This document shows positions 26,510-36,522 of a stretch of 43,963 nucleotides of DNA, in pieces. Positions within the stretch are counted from its first letter, which is position 1. Each line of letters opens with the position of its first letter. Below the pieces are notes generated by a model. That model made no database searches and was not told the origin of the DNA. It was given only the letters and a program-made list of their open reading frames with translations. The translations under genes were made by a program, and so were the position numbers. Origin of the DNA: Terriglobia bacterium (GTDB taxonomy: Bacteria > Acidobacteriota > Terriglobia > Bryobacterales > Bryobacteraceae); the NCBI GenBank assembly GCA_021324185.1, contig JAJPJN010000117.1, positions 1 through 43,963 on the forward strand, read 5' to 3'.

Positions 26510-27664
26510 TTACTTCGCCAACTTTTCCATGATGAGCCGCAACGCCTCTTCATCCGGCGCCGTGCCGGTTCCGCATAAACTGGTGCGCGCGCGCCAGATG
26601 TCCTGCGAAAGAGATAGCGTGCTTTCCGCCATTTCATTATTGGGCTGCTTCGGAGGCGGCGTCCGGACCGCCATCTGGGCCGCCGATGCGAGCTGCGATG
26701 CCGCGTCAGTGGCAAGCTGCGGATGATTGGTGATGCACTGCTCCAAAGCGTCACTCGCCAGTTGCAGGATTTTACGGCTGCGCTGATACTTTTCCTGCGC
26801 GGAGAGCCAGCGTACCGTCGGGTCCAGGTTCATCAATTGCAGAGATAAGTCCAAACGCCCGCGCAACGCTGCATCCTTTCCGCTATGCAGCGCCGCATTC
26901 GAAAACGCCGTGTGTGCTGCGCGAAAATCGCCTAATAGTAGATCCGCCTCCCCGAGTCCGGCATAATTTCCGCCGTCTTCCGGATCGAGATTAATGAGCC
27001 GCCGGTAAATTTCGCGCGCGCGGGATGGCGATCCCGCGGCTAAGAAGAGCTGCGCCAGCTTGCTCTGCAGTTTCGTGTTGTTCCCCGCCTGCTCTTCGAG
27101 CGGGAGCAGCTCGGCAAGAACTTCGTTTTGTCGCCGATGAGCATTCAGAAAATCGATCAGTTCGAGCCGCGCCTCGATCTGGCGCTGCGCAACGTTGCCG
27201 CGCCATTCGCCGCCCCATTCTCCATAGATGGCGCGATGATAATACGAATCTGCGGCATTGATATGCCCCTGGGCGGCGGCGAGCCGCGCAGCCAGCAGAT
27301 TGGCTTCTCCGTTATTCGAATCTTCATCCAGAATCTCCGTCATTAGCGGCTGGGCTTCGGCCGGCTTTCCGGCCGCCATCAATGCCCGAATGAGATCAAG
27401 CTGATATCTTTCGTTATCCCGTTCCAGATCATGAGCGTTTCGAAACGCCTCCACCGCCTCCGCGGCATGACCGCCCGCTAGAAGCTGTTGCCCGTTCCGG
27501 TCAGCTTGCGATGCCAGCGACGCCAGCTCCCTCTGTTCTGTTCTGGCTAGAAAAATGTCCAGCAGAGCCAGCGTTGCAATCACAGCGGCCACGGCCGCAC
27601 TCAGCCGCACAATGGAGCCGCGGCGTCGCGCAATATTCGCGGAGATCGGATTGGCCGTACTCAT
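26510..27664 (-). CDS. Membrane-anchored TPR protein
   Basis: 384 residues with one N-terminal transmembrane helix (about residues 20-40) after a short Arg-rich cytoplasmic start, so the rest probably faces the periplasm. TPR-like repeats run from about residue 50 to 270 (AGGHAAEAVEAFRNAHDLERD, AGSPSRAREIYRRLINLDPED, LGDFRAAHTAFSNAALHSG). The last 100 residues are helical without clear repeats and contain a Pro-rich patch (TPPPKQPNN). The ATG overlaps the stop of the ClC gene by 4 nt (ATGA), so the two are co-translated. I do not recognise a specific family beyond TPR; a role in assembling or regulating the channel is only a guess from the coupling. Confidence 0.75.
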   Translation of the reverse strand: MSTANPISANIARRRGSIVRLSAAVAAVIATLALLDIFLARTEQRELASLASQADRNGQQLLAGGHAAEAVEAFRNAHDLERDNERYQLDLIRALMAAGKPAEAQPLMTEILDEDSNNGEANLLAARLAAAQGHINAADSYYHRAIYGEWGGEWRGNVAQRQIEARLELIDFLNAHRRQNEVLAELLPLEEQAGNNTKLQSKLAQLFLAAGSPSRAREIYRRLINLDPEDGGNYAGLGEADLLLGDFRAAHTAFSNAALHSGKDAALRGRLDLSLQLMNLDPTVRWLSAQEKYQRSRKILQLASDALEQCITNHPQLATDAASQLASAAQMAVRTPPPKQPNNEMAESTLSLSQDIWRARTSLCGTGTAPDEEALRLIMEKLAK

Positions 27665-29382
27665 TTCGCGTAGACGCCCGGAATTCCAGCCACGCCGTAC
27701 CTGGCAAGGATGTCACTAAGCCGCACCACCCCGAACATCTGATGAATATTGGCGCGGCTCACCACCGGTATAGCGTCCACGCCGCTGCTGCCCATTCGTT
27801 CCAATGCGTGGCTCACCGGATGATCGGAATGAACGAACGGGTAATCCCGGTCTGTGCCGGTCAGTTCGGCTATTGTTTCCGGCAAATCGGGCGCGGCATC
27901 GATCTGGTTACTGCTGATCATTCCAACCACGTTGTCCCGCTGTCCGACCGGCCACGCATGGCAATGTTGCTCCTCAAAAAGCGCCTTCGCTGCGGCGACG
28001 CTCGCGTTTAAAGGCAAAGGATCGACGCCGGTCAGCATCACCTCGCCGGCGCGCACTCCCTCCAGCTCTTCGCGTGATTCGCCGGTAGGCAGATACACAC
28101 CCTCCTGCAGCGCCAGGGCCTCGTAAATGGGCTCGCGCTGCAGTTGCTGCGAAATGAAGAAGCTGATCAGATTCGAAATCATCAGCGGAACGATGATGCT
28201 GTAATCGCGCGTCATCTCGAAGATCATGATGACCGAGGTCAGCGGTGTTCTGACAATGCCGGCAAATGCTGTCCCCATGCCCACCAGCGCGTAAGCGCCC
28301 GGGTTGGCCGTGACGTGGGGCAACAGAGTATGCGCCCCATACCCGACTGTTCCACCCACCATGGCGCCGATGAATAAGCTCGGGCCAAAAATACCGCCTG
28401 CATTCCCGGAGGAATAGCAGACCGGAGTCGCGATGATCCTCATAACCGCGAGAACCGCCGCAATTTTCCAAGGGAAATCGCCCGTCAGCATCCGATTGAC
28501 GTGGTCATAGCCGACGCCCAATACCTCCGGCCGGATGAGCCCAAACAGCCCCATCAAGAGTCCGCCCACCATCGGCTGCGCCCAAACCGTCCAGGCCGGA
28601 AGCTGCCGGAACCAGACCCGCAGTCCCAGCAATAGCTTCACGAAGCAGACGGAGGCCAGCCCCCCAATGATGCCCAGAATGGCGTAAATGCCGAACTCGA
28701 GAGGATTCACCAGTTGATAAGCCGGGACGTGAAACAGCGGTTCGTCGCCCAGGATCAGGTGCAACACCATCCACGAAGTTGCCGAACTCAAAACCACCGA
28801 GCCAAGCACCGGCGCGTGCAAATTGCCCAAAATCTCTTCGAGTGAAAACAGCACGGCCGCAATCGGCGTATTGAATGCCGCCGCCAGCGCCGCCGAGCAA
28901 CCCACCGGCACCAGCGCCTTAACTGTTTCCTTACGCAGACCGTAGCGGCGCGCCAGCACGGATGCAATTCCGGCGCCGATGTGTACAGACGGACCTTCGC
29001 GCCCCAACGCGATGCCGCTGGCCAGCGTAATCGAGCAGCACACAAATTTCCCGATCACCGTCTTCAGCCGGATGAATCCGTCCTGGATGAACAGCGCAAA
29101 CTTCGCCTGCGGAATACCGCTGCCGCGCGCGCTCGGAAAATATTTGAACAGCAGATAGCCGCTGACCAGCGTTCCGGCGATTGGAATCAGCAGCCGCCGC
29201 CAGACAGCGCTCTCGGGTGGATACATCCGCGCTGCTAAACGGCCGGTGAGGAGAATGAAAGCAACTACGGTCAGGCCGACAATGACGCCGATGACCAGAC
29301 TCAAAAGAATAGTGAGCTGATCTTCTCTGCTGCGGAAGCCCGTCCAATTCCATAACTTGCCGCGAAGGGATTCGCCCGGCAT
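27661..29382 (-). CDS. clcA: ClC-type chloride/proton antiporter with CBS domains
   Basis: 573 residues: a ClC membrane core (about 22-415) and two CBS domains at the C-terminus (about 435-570). All selectivity motifs are present: G87-S-G-I-P91, G127-R-E129-G-P131 (E129 is the gating glutamate), G330-I-F-G-P334 and the pore tyrosine at Y420 in EPIYEAL. The pair E182-E183 in VLFSLEEIL matches the internal proton glutamate of exchangers such as ClC-ec1, so this is more likely a 2Cl-/H+ antiporter than a channel. CBS domains often sense adenine nucleotides. It is the middle gene of a minus-strand unit: a small unknown gene 50 bases upstream and a TPR gene that overlaps its stop. Confidence 0.93.
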   Translation of the reverse strand: MPGESLRGKLWNWTGFRSREDQLTILLSLVIGVIVGLTVVAFILLTGRLAARMYPPESAVWRRLLIPIAGTLVSGYLLFKYFPSARGSGIPQAKFALFIQDGFIRLKTVIGKFVCCSITLASGIALGREGPSVHIGAGIASVLARRYGLRKETVKALVPVGCSAALAAAFNTPIAAVLFSLEEILGNLHAPVLGSVVLSSATSWMVLHLILGDEPLFHVPAYQLVNPLEFGIYAILGIIGGLASVCFVKLLLGLRVWFRQLPAWTVWAQPMVGGLLMGLFGLIRPEVLGVGYDHVNRMLTGDFPWKIAAVLAVMRIIATPVCYSSGNAGGIFGPSLFIGAMVGGTVGYGAHTLLPHVTANPGAYALVGMGTAFAGIVRTPLTSVIMIFEMTRDYSIIVPLMISNLISFFISQQLQREPIYEALALQEGVYLPTGESREELEGVRAGEVMLTGVDPLPLNASVAAAKALFEEQHCHAWPVGQRDNVVGMISSNQIDAAPDLPETIAELTGTDRDYPFVHSDHPVSHALERMGSSGVDAIPVVSRANIHQMFGVVRLSDILARYGVAGIPGVYAK

Positions 29383-29432
29383 AGTTTCATCTTGGCAGGG
29401 CGCCTGATCCTACGAGGCTCTGATGCGCTGGC

Positions 29433-29795
29433 TCATTCGCCTACATCGTCGAACAGGATTGTGCGCAGGTTTCGCTCCGCGTACTCTTCATGAATGATCA
29501 AAGTTCGGCGTTTCTCTTTGACCTCTTCCTTTTCGATCACCCAGCGGCAGAATTCCTCGCTAATTAACTTCATGAAATGCAGTGTGACCTCTGCCGTAAT
29601 CGGCTTCTTGAGCGTCACTAGCATCGCGTCCGTGTCGGCCGGAAGATGGCCGGCCCGGATCAGCATGCCCGGGCGGTCGCCTTCCAGCTTTCGAATCTCC
29701 ACGGTGTAGGAACCTTCCAGGTTCTCGGTATTGAGCCGGTCTGCCAGTGCGCGCCCGAACGCGCCGACATCTCCGATTGTCTGAATCGCCACCAT
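29433..29795 (-). CDS. Conserved-looking small protein of unknown function
   Basis: 120 residues, soluble, no signal peptide, no Cys motif. I do not recognise the family. The N-terminal third (GAFGRALADRLNTENLEG) looks helical, the middle has alternating strands with a Gly/Pro turn (IRKLEGDRPGMLIRAGHLPADTDAML), and the C-terminal third is a charged helix (EEFCRWVIEKEEVKEKRR) followed by a last strand. The reading frame is clean, with an ATG start, and it precedes the ClC gene by 50 bases on the same strand, so it is likely in that operon. Confidence 0.6.
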   Translation of the reverse strand: MVAIQTIGDVGAFGRALADRLNTENLEGSYTVEIRKLEGDRPGMLIRAGHLPADTDAMLVTLKKPITAEVTLHFMKLISEEFCRWVIEKEEVKEKRRTLIIHEEYAERNLRTILFDDVGE

Positions 29796-29822
29796 ACGCC
29801 TGATAGATTAACCAGCCGCGTT

Positions 29823-29845
29823 CCAGCAATCACAAAATTTGCTGG
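29823..29845. promoter_or_regulatory. Inverted repeat in the divergent metY / small-gene interval
   Basis: CCAGCAA (29823-29829) pairs with TTGCTGG (29839-29845) across a 9-base A-rich loop, in the 93-base gap between the minus-strand small gene and metY. It lies 43 bases before the metY start. It could be an operator for either gene. It does not fit the SAM-I or SAM-II riboswitch patterns as I know them, so I do not call a riboswitch. Confidence 0.3.
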
Positions 29846-29858
29846 GGCAAATCCCTGA

Positions 29859-31175
<1,317 letters not shown>

Positions 31176-31312
31176 AGCGCTTGCGCCATGTCAGGCCGGA
31201 ACGCGGTCCCGGTGCGCTGTACTGGTACCCCGTAAGCCGTCCCTGGCACTATTTAGCCGGCGCGGCCCCTGCGATTCTATTCGTATCTGTCATTCTCAAT
31301 GGGGGACACAGC

Positions 31313-31834
31313 GTGACGGCAAAGGTAGTTTCGAGGGCCATTCTGTTGATCGCTGTTTCGGCTGGTGCGGCTCTTTCGCAAATTGCAGCGTCGCGAGTGG
31401 CTAGCTGTGATGCCGTGAGTTTGGTTGGCACTGCCAAACCCGCCACACCCGATCTGAAGAAAACCTTTACCTATGAAACGCATGAAAACGGTGCTGTCTT
31501 CCCTGACGCGTTGTGGCGCTTCAATGAACGGTTCCTCCTGCAGGCCCCCGCAGGACCCGCGAAGGCTGTAACGCCATTCACGTATGCGCTTGGCGCCAAT
31601 CGCGTGGACCAATTTCGCCTCGACATTGGCCCGCTGCGATACACGTTTTGGTCCCGCAACTCGCCGGGCCCGAGGCCTGTTGGCGGCCGCCTGCAGACTT
31701 TAATCGACGGGGTTCGGCGGCATTACACGTCGCGTCCGGTCATCGCCGTGAACAACGGATGCGTGAGAATGCTCGCTTGCAACAGCATGTACGAGCAGGC
31801 GCTGCATCACCGCTCTGCAACTCCCCTGCACTAG
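31313..31834 (+). CDS. Small secreted protein of unknown function
   Basis: 173 residues from the GTG at 31313, which has a strong ribosome site (GGGGGA at 31301-31306). The first 25 residues (TAKVVSRAILLIAVSAGAALSQ) form a signal peptide. The mature part has mixed composition with aromatic-rich strands (FPDALWRFNERFLLQAP, LGANRVDQFRLDIGPLRYTFW) and three Cys. I do not recognise the family. The same frame is open back to 31148, but that would overlap metY and put the signal peptide internal. It is downstream of metY by 137 bases on the same strand; I see no functional link. The open frame could be fortuitous, but the start signal and signal peptide argue that it is a gene. Confidence 0.55.
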   Translation: MTAKVVSRAILLIAVSAGAALSQIAASRVASCDAVSLVGTAKPATPDLKKTFTYETHENGAVFPDALWRFNERFLLQAPAGPAKAVTPFTYALGANRVDQFRLDIGPLRYTFWSRNSPGPRPVGGRLQTLIDGVRRHYTSRPVIAVNNGCVRMLACNSMYEQALHHRSATPLH

Positions 31835-31875
31835 TTCATGCGGCGTCGCAATGCCCTGCTTGCAAATTGAAAAAA

Positions 31876-31952
31876 TGGTGGGCGGTGACGGGATCGAACC
31901 ATCGACCTCCTGCTTGTAAGGCAGGCGCTCTAACCGGCTGAGCTAACCGCCC
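31876..31952 (-). tRNA. tRNA-Val (anticodon UAC)
   Basis: Read on the minus strand, the 77 bases fold as a standard cloverleaf: acceptor arms GGGCGGT and ACCGCCC, D-arm GCTC...GAGC, anticodon stem CCTGC/GCAGG with loop CTTACAA (anticodon TAC, Val) and T-arm GGTTCGATCCC. The 3' CCA is encoded (31876-31878). The gap from 31953 to 32024 shows nothing further. No attachment-site duplication is seen near the tRNA. Confidence 0.95.
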
Positions 31953-32024
31953 CAATCTTCTGCGCGCTACGCCCGCGGGCTCGCTGCCCGCTGCGCTCCC
32001 TCCATCCTCTCACGCCCCCAACAC

Positions 32025-33005
32025 TCATGCGCCGATCAATCGCGCATACAAGCTGCGCGCCACGCCCACATCCGTCGTGCCTTTAATAATCGCCCGGCCA
32101 TCCGGAAAAAAGGTGAGTTGATAATCGGGCATATTCATCCGCAGCGCAAACTCGTTCACTCGCACTTCGCCAAACGGCTTCAGCCGCTTGGCCAGTTCCT
32201 GTAGATCCAATGCCCTGCCGCTCTCATGCAGTTGCACCGCATTCCGGCCGCAGAGGCTAATCGGCGCCCGCTTGCCGCCCTCGAGATAACGAAATTCGCG
32301 CCGTCCGCACACGGCGCAACTCGCATCGCGCTCTCCGGCGCGCACGCGCTGTTGGGTTCCCCACCACACGTCCAGCGTGTGCACCTGGCATTCAAAATCC
32401 GGCCAGCCGGTAATCATCCGGAGCGCCATCGCCACCTGCAAAGCGGCCACACTAGCCGTCGCGGACCCCAGTACGCCGCTCACATCGCATGTCGGTTGCA
32501 TGCCCGACGGCGGCGACGGGTACATGCACGCGAAGCACGGCCCGCGCTCCGGCCACACTGGCATCACAATGCCGTAACTGCCGATCGCTGCGCCATAAAT
32601 CCATCGGACGCCGTGCTTGACGCTAAGATCGTTGATTAGGTAACGAGTCTCAAAATTATCCGTCCCATCGAGTATGAGATCGCAGTCCGCCAACAACTCC
32701 TCCGCATTCGATGGGCTTAAATCGGTGACGAGCGGCTGAATTTGAACGTGCCGGTTGATCTCTTGCAAGCGTCGTGCCGCTGCCAGCGCTTTGGGCGTTT
32801 CGGCCTGCGCATCCCTCTCGTCGTACAGCCATTGCCGCTGCAGATTGCTCCACTCTACGTAATCACGGTCGATGAGCCGCAATTCGCGAACTCCCGCCCG
32901 CGCCAATCCTTCAGCCTGGAAGCTTCCTAGTGCGCCACAGCCGACAATGCACAAACGCGCGCTGCTTATCTTCTGTTGGCCGGCTTCGCCGATCGGCGCG
33001 AACAA
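32025..33005 (-). CDS. ThiF/MoeB/HesA-family adenylyltransferase
   Basis: E1-like enzyme that adenylates the C-terminal Gly-Gly of a sulfur-carrier protein (MoaD, ThiS or similar). Visible: the nucleotide-binding loop IVGCGALGSFQAEGLARAG, the DRDYVEWSNLQRQ segment, DGTDNFETRYLIND, the Cys in PTCDVSGVLG (the usual catalytic position), and zinc-type C-x2-C pairs CFAC and CAVC. A C-terminal part of about 90 residues follows that I cannot assign. The coordinates use the first standard start codon (TTG, 33003-33005). However, the frame is open upstream to 33062 and encodes ERERYSRQIL, the conserved beginning of the family, so the true start is upstream, possibly ATC at 33048-33050, which has AGAGG 8 bases before it. 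The gene's 5' end overlaps the divergent Omp85 gene. Whether it serves molybdopterin (nitrate reductase cofactor) or thiamin synthesis is open. Confidence 0.85.
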   Translation of the reverse strand: MFAPIGEAGQQKISSARLCIVGCGALGSFQAEGLARAGVRELRLIDRDYVEWSNLQRQWLYDERDAQAETPKALAAARRLQEINRHVQIQPLVTDLSPSNAEELLADCDLILDGTDNFETRYLINDLSVKHGVRWIYGAAIGSYGIVMPVWPERGPCFACMYPSPPSGMQPTCDVSGVLGSATASVAALQVAMALRMITGWPDFECQVHTLDVWWGTQQRVRAGERDASCAVCGRREFRYLEGGKRAPISLCGRNAVQLHESGRALDLQELAKRLKPFGEVRVNEFALRMNMPDYQLTFFPDGRAIIKGTTDVGVARSLYARLIGA

Positions 33006-35989
33006 GATCTGCCGCGAATATCGCTCCCGCTCTTCCTGCCTCGGTTCGATGGTTTCTACCTCTTATATTCATTTTCCTTGCAACATCCACCGCCGCCCAA
33101 TCGCCAGCGCAACACGACCCGTCCTTCTACGAAAACGCGTTGAGCTACGAAGGCCGCGAAATCGTCGCTCCGGTTCAATTCGAACCCGCCGATCAGCCCC
33201 TTAGCCGCTCGGAACTGGCCGCTGCCGTCCCATTTGGGACCGGATCGAAATTTGACCTCGCGCAGCTAAAGCAGGCCATTCGGAACCTTTTCGCGACCGG
33301 CCGTTTTGCCGACATCGCAGTCGACGTTGCTCCTCGCGATTCCGGCATCATCGTGCGCTTCATCACCGCCCGCGCCTATTTTGTCGGCCGCGTTGTCATC
33401 CGGGGCATCAAGCCGCCGCCGAATCCCGGTGAACAAGCGAGCGCCACAAAATTGCGTCTCGGCTATCCCTTTCAGCCCGGCGATGCCCTTCAAGCCGCCG
33501 CCTCGCTGAATGCGCTTCTGCGCCGCAATGGTTTTTACAACGCCGATATCCAGCGTCAAGTCACTTACCGTCCCCAAACCGAATCCGCCGGCGTTGAATT
33601 CGATGTAGACAGCGGCCGCCGCGCAAAATTTGCTCCGCCAGTTATTACGGGTACGCCCGAACGGCCGGACCGTGAGATCGTTCGCGCCACCCACTGGATG
33701 CGTGTCTACGGCCTTCTCGGCTGGCACGAGTTAACCGAAGCGCGCCTGCGTCAAGGCCTCGAAAATATACGCCGCTACTACGACGATCGCAATCTGCTGA
33801 ATACCAGCGTGACGTTGGCTCGCCTCGACTATCACACACGTACGAACACCGTCACGCCAACATTGAATATCCGAAGTGGCACTCCCGTTAGTATCCGGGC
33901 CACCGGCGCGCGCATCAGCCAAGGCCGCCTGAAGCAGTTCATCCCGATCTTTCAGGAGCATTCAATTGACAATGATCTGCTTCTGGAGGGCCAGCGTAAC
34001 CTCCAGCAATATTTAGTAAGTGAAGGTTATTTCGGCGCTCGCGTGACTTACTCTGTAGAACACAGAAGCGCCGGAGGCGAGGCGGTTGTCTATCACGTAG
34101 ATCGCGGTCCACGGCACAGATTCGTCCACCTGGAAATATCCGGAAATCACTACTTCACCACAAACACAATTCGCGAGCGCCTTTATATTCAACCGGCCGA
34201 ATTTCCCAGATTTCCTTATGGACGCTTTAGCCAGGTCTATCTTGACCAGGATGTGCAATCTATCCAAAATCTGTACACGTCGAACGGCTTCCATGACGCC
34301 AAAATCACCCCGCGAACGGTAGACGATTACCGCGGCGCCAAAGACCGTCTGGCGGTCTTCATTCAGATCCACGAAGGGCGGCAGTGGCTTGTCTCTTCGC
34401 TTCACATCCAGGGTGTCACGCCGGAGCAAATCGCTAAGCTGAATCCGCTGCTCACGTCCTCGGCCGGCCAGCCCTATAGTGAAGCCAATATTTCGGATGA
34501 TCGCGCCAATCTGCTCGACTACTACTACAACGACGGTTATCTCAATGCCACCTTCGACTACTCGATTAAACCCGCCGCCGCTCCCGACCAAGTCGACGTC
34601 ACTTACACCATCCATCCCGGCCAGCAGATATTTGTAAGAAACGTGCTGATTACAGGCCGTGAGACCACACGCCCGACCGTAGTCGATAGCCGTGTCGAGT
34701 TGAAGCCGGAGGAACCGCTCTCGCTCGCTGCCGAAACCGATACCCAGCGCCGCCTGTATGAGCTCGGCATTTTCGCTCGCGTCAATACTGCTATTCAAAA
34801 TCCCGACGGCGACGAGATATCAAAGACCGTTCTATATGATCTCGACGAGGCGCGCCATTACTCGCTGAATGTGGGAGTCGGCGCCCAGATCGCGCGCATT
34901 GGCGGCGGCGTACCCAGCCTGGATAATCCGGCCGGAACAACCGGATTTGCTCCGCGGGTGGCCTTCGGAATTAGCAGGATTAACTTCTTGGGGCTCGGTC
35001 AGACGATTGGATTGCAAACCGCTTTATCCACCATTGAACAGCGCGCTGCAGTAAGCTACTTCATCCCGCAGTTCATTTCGAACGAGAACCTTAACCTGAC
35101 CGTGACGACTCTGCTTGAAAACTCGAGCGATATCCGCACGTTCACGGCCCACCGGAGGGAAGCGGCCATTCAGTTAGGCGAGCGTATTTCGCGTGCCTAC
35201 ACGCTTCAATACCGGCTGGTGTTCCGCAATGTCACGCTGTCGAATCTAAAAATCGACTACTTACTCGTGCCGTTGTTATCACAGCCGGAAACGGTCGGCC
35301 TTGGCGAGGTGTCGCTCATTCAGGATAAGCGCGACGATCCGGCCGACGCGCATCGCGGCATCTACACCACGGTCGATCTTAGCTATGCGCCTTCCAAGCT
35401 GGGCTCGCAAACGCAGTTCGCGCGTGGGCTGTTTCGCAATTCGACTTACTATCCTGTGCACCGCGATTGGGTCTTCGCGCGCAGCACCCAGTTCGGAGTA
35501 ATCAGCCGGACCGGTGGCCGCCCCGGCATTCCGCTGGCAGAACGCCTCTACTCCGGCGGCTCCACGTCTATCCGTGCCTTCCCCGATTTTCAAGCCGGTC
35601 CGCGGGATCTCGCCACCGGCTTCCCGCTCGGCGGCAATGCGCTGTTCATAAACAATCTCGAGCTGCGCTTCCCGCTCTATGGAGACAATCTCGCCGCGGT
35701 TCTGTTTCACGATGCAGGAAACGTCTATGACACACTCAGCGATTTCAGTCTTCGCTTCCGGCAACGCAATCTGCGGGATTTCGACTACATGGTTCAGGAT
35801 GTGGGCATCGGCTTCCGCTATCGCACGCCGATCGGTCCCATCCGCCTGGATCTCTCTTTTAGCCCCAACGCTCCTCGCTTTTTCGGCCTGAAAGGTACCG
35901 AGCAGGATTATTTAAACGGAACTGCGATTTCAACCGTCCAAAAAATTAATGCCTTCCAATTTCATTTCTCGTTAGGCCAGGCATTTTGA
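32930..35989 (+). CDS. Omp85-family outer-membrane protein with seven POTRA-like repeats (TamA/BamA-like)
   Basis: 1019 residues from the GTG at 32930 (GGAAG 7 bases upstream). The exported part starts after a hydrophobic core (WFLPLIFIFLATSTAAQS, about residues 40-57), leaving a long Arg-rich leader. Seven POTRA-like segments can be traced before the barrel: near YEGREIVAPVQF, GRVVIRGIKPP, AKFAPPVITGTPE, VSIRATGARIS, RFVHLEISGNHYF, SLHIQGVTPEQI and RNVLITGRETTRP. The barrel (from about residue 640) ends in QFHFSLGQAF; the L6 signature reads I-R882-A-F rather than (V/I)RGF. It is coupled to a SurA-N-like gene and a TamB-like gene, so a TamA-like role in outer-membrane transport is likely. It differs clearly from the five-POTRA BamA at 5702-8785. 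Confidence 0.85.
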   Translation: MRHSRQCTNARCLSSVGRLRRSARTRSAANIAPALPASVRWFLPLIFIFLATSTAAQSPAQHDPSFYENALSYEGREIVAPVQFEPADQPLSRSELAAAVPFGTGSKFDLAQLKQAIRNLFATGRFADIAVDVAPRDSGIIVRFITARAYFVGRVVIRGIKPPPNPGEQASATKLRLGYPFQPGDALQAAASLNALLRRNGFYNADIQRQVTYRPQTESAGVEFDVDSGRRAKFAPPVITGTPERPDREIVRATHWMRVYGLLGWHELTEARLRQGLENIRRYYDDRNLLNTSVTLARLDYHTRTNTVTPTLNIRSGTPVSIRATGARISQGRLKQFIPIFQEHSIDNDLLLEGQRNLQQYLVSEGYFGARVTYSVEHRSAGGEAVVYHVDRGPRHRFVHLEISGNHYFTTNTIRERLYIQPAEFPRFPYGRFSQVYLDQDVQSIQNLYTSNGFHDAKITPRTVDDYRGAKDRLAVFIQIHEGRQWLVSSLHIQGVTPEQIAKLNPLLTSSAGQPYSEANISDDRANLLDYYYNDGYLNATFDYSIKPAAAPDQVDVTYTIHPGQQIFVRNVLITGRETTRPTVVDSRVELKPEEPLSLAAETDTQRRLYELGIFARVNTAIQNPDGDEISKTVLYDLDEARHYSLNVGVGAQIARIGGGVPSLDNPAGTTGFAPRVAFGISRINFLGLGQTIGLQTALSTIEQRAAVSYFIPQFISNENLNLTVTTLLENSSDIRTFTAHRREAAIQLGERISRAYTLQYRLVFRNVTLSNLKIDYLLVPLLSQPETVGLGEVSLIQDKRDDPADAHRGIYTTVDLSYAPSKLGSQTQFARGLFRNSTYYPVHRDWVFARSTQFGVISRTGGRPGIPLAERLYSGGSTSIRAFPDFQAGPRDLATGFPLGGNALFINNLELRFPLYGDNLAAVLFHDAGNVYDTLSDFSLRFRQRNLRDFDYMVQDVGIGFRYRTPIGPIRLDLSFSPNAPRFFGLKGTEQDYLNGTAISTVQKINAFQFHFSLGQAF

Positions 35990-36522
35990 TGTACCGGACG
36001 CTCTTCTTATTGCTGCTGCTGTGGCCGCTACGCGGCGAAATTGTCGATCGCATCGCGATTGCCGTCGGGCATCAGGTAATCACAGAGGTTCAAGTCGACG
36101 AAGAGGTGCGCGTTACCGCATTCCAAAATCACGCGCCCGTCTCGATGACTGCCGCTGCCCGCCGCGATGCCGCCAATCGGCTCATCGCGCAGCTCCTCGT
36201 GGAACGCGAGATGCAACTCAGTCACTATCCGGCTCCTGAACCGTCCGATGTCGATCGCTACCTCCAACAGATTCGCAGCACGTTCAGCAGCGATGCTGCC
36301 TATCAACAAGCCCTGCGCGATTACCAGATCAGCGAGCCAATTCTAAAGCAGCATCTGTCCACGCAACTCGCGACGCTCAGCTTTATCGAACTGCGCTTTC
36401 GGCCGGACCTGGATGTTCCGAAGTCTGAGCTCGATGCCCACATCGATCAGATACTCGATGCCTGGCTCGCAGAGGCGCGCAAGCAAGTAAGTATCATCTA
36501 TCTGGATAAGGCGCTTCAATAA
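35989..36522 (+). CDS. SurA N-domain-like periplasmic chaperone (no PPIase domain)
   Basis: 177 residues. Signal peptide (YRTLFLLLLLWPLRGE), then the start of a SurA N-domain: EIVDRIAIAVGHQVITEVQVDEEVRV, followed by helices (RRDAANRLIAQLLVEREM, VDRYLQQIRSTFSSDAAYQQAL, ISEPILKQHLSTQLATLSFIELRF) typical of SurA/PrsA-type chaperones. The chain ends where a peptidyl-prolyl isomerase (parvulin) domain would begin, so it is a chaperone-only form. The ATG at 35989 shares a base with the Omp85 stop (TGATG) and the stop shares a base with the tamB-like ATG (TAATG), so the three genes are translated in series. It probably holds substrates for the Omp85/TamB pair. Confidence 0.75.
   Translation: MYRTLFLLLLLWPLRGEIVDRIAIAVGHQVITEVQVDEEVRVTAFQNHAPVSMTAAARRDAANRLIAQLLVEREMQLSHYPAPEPSDVDRYLQQIRSTFSSDAAYQQALRDYQISEPILKQHLSTQLATLSFIELRFRPDLDVPKSELDAHIDQILDAWLAEARKQVSIIYLDKALQ

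Noticed and set aside
31876-32024. Integration site at tRNA-Val
   Set aside because: No integrase gene, no repeat of the tRNA 3' end and no change of gene content next to the tRNA.
32872-33204. Alternative plus-strand frame containing ATG at 33049, near the Omp85 start
   Set aside because: It yields an Arg-rich peptide that ends at 33204 and does not join the Omp85 frame; no ribosome site and no homology seen.
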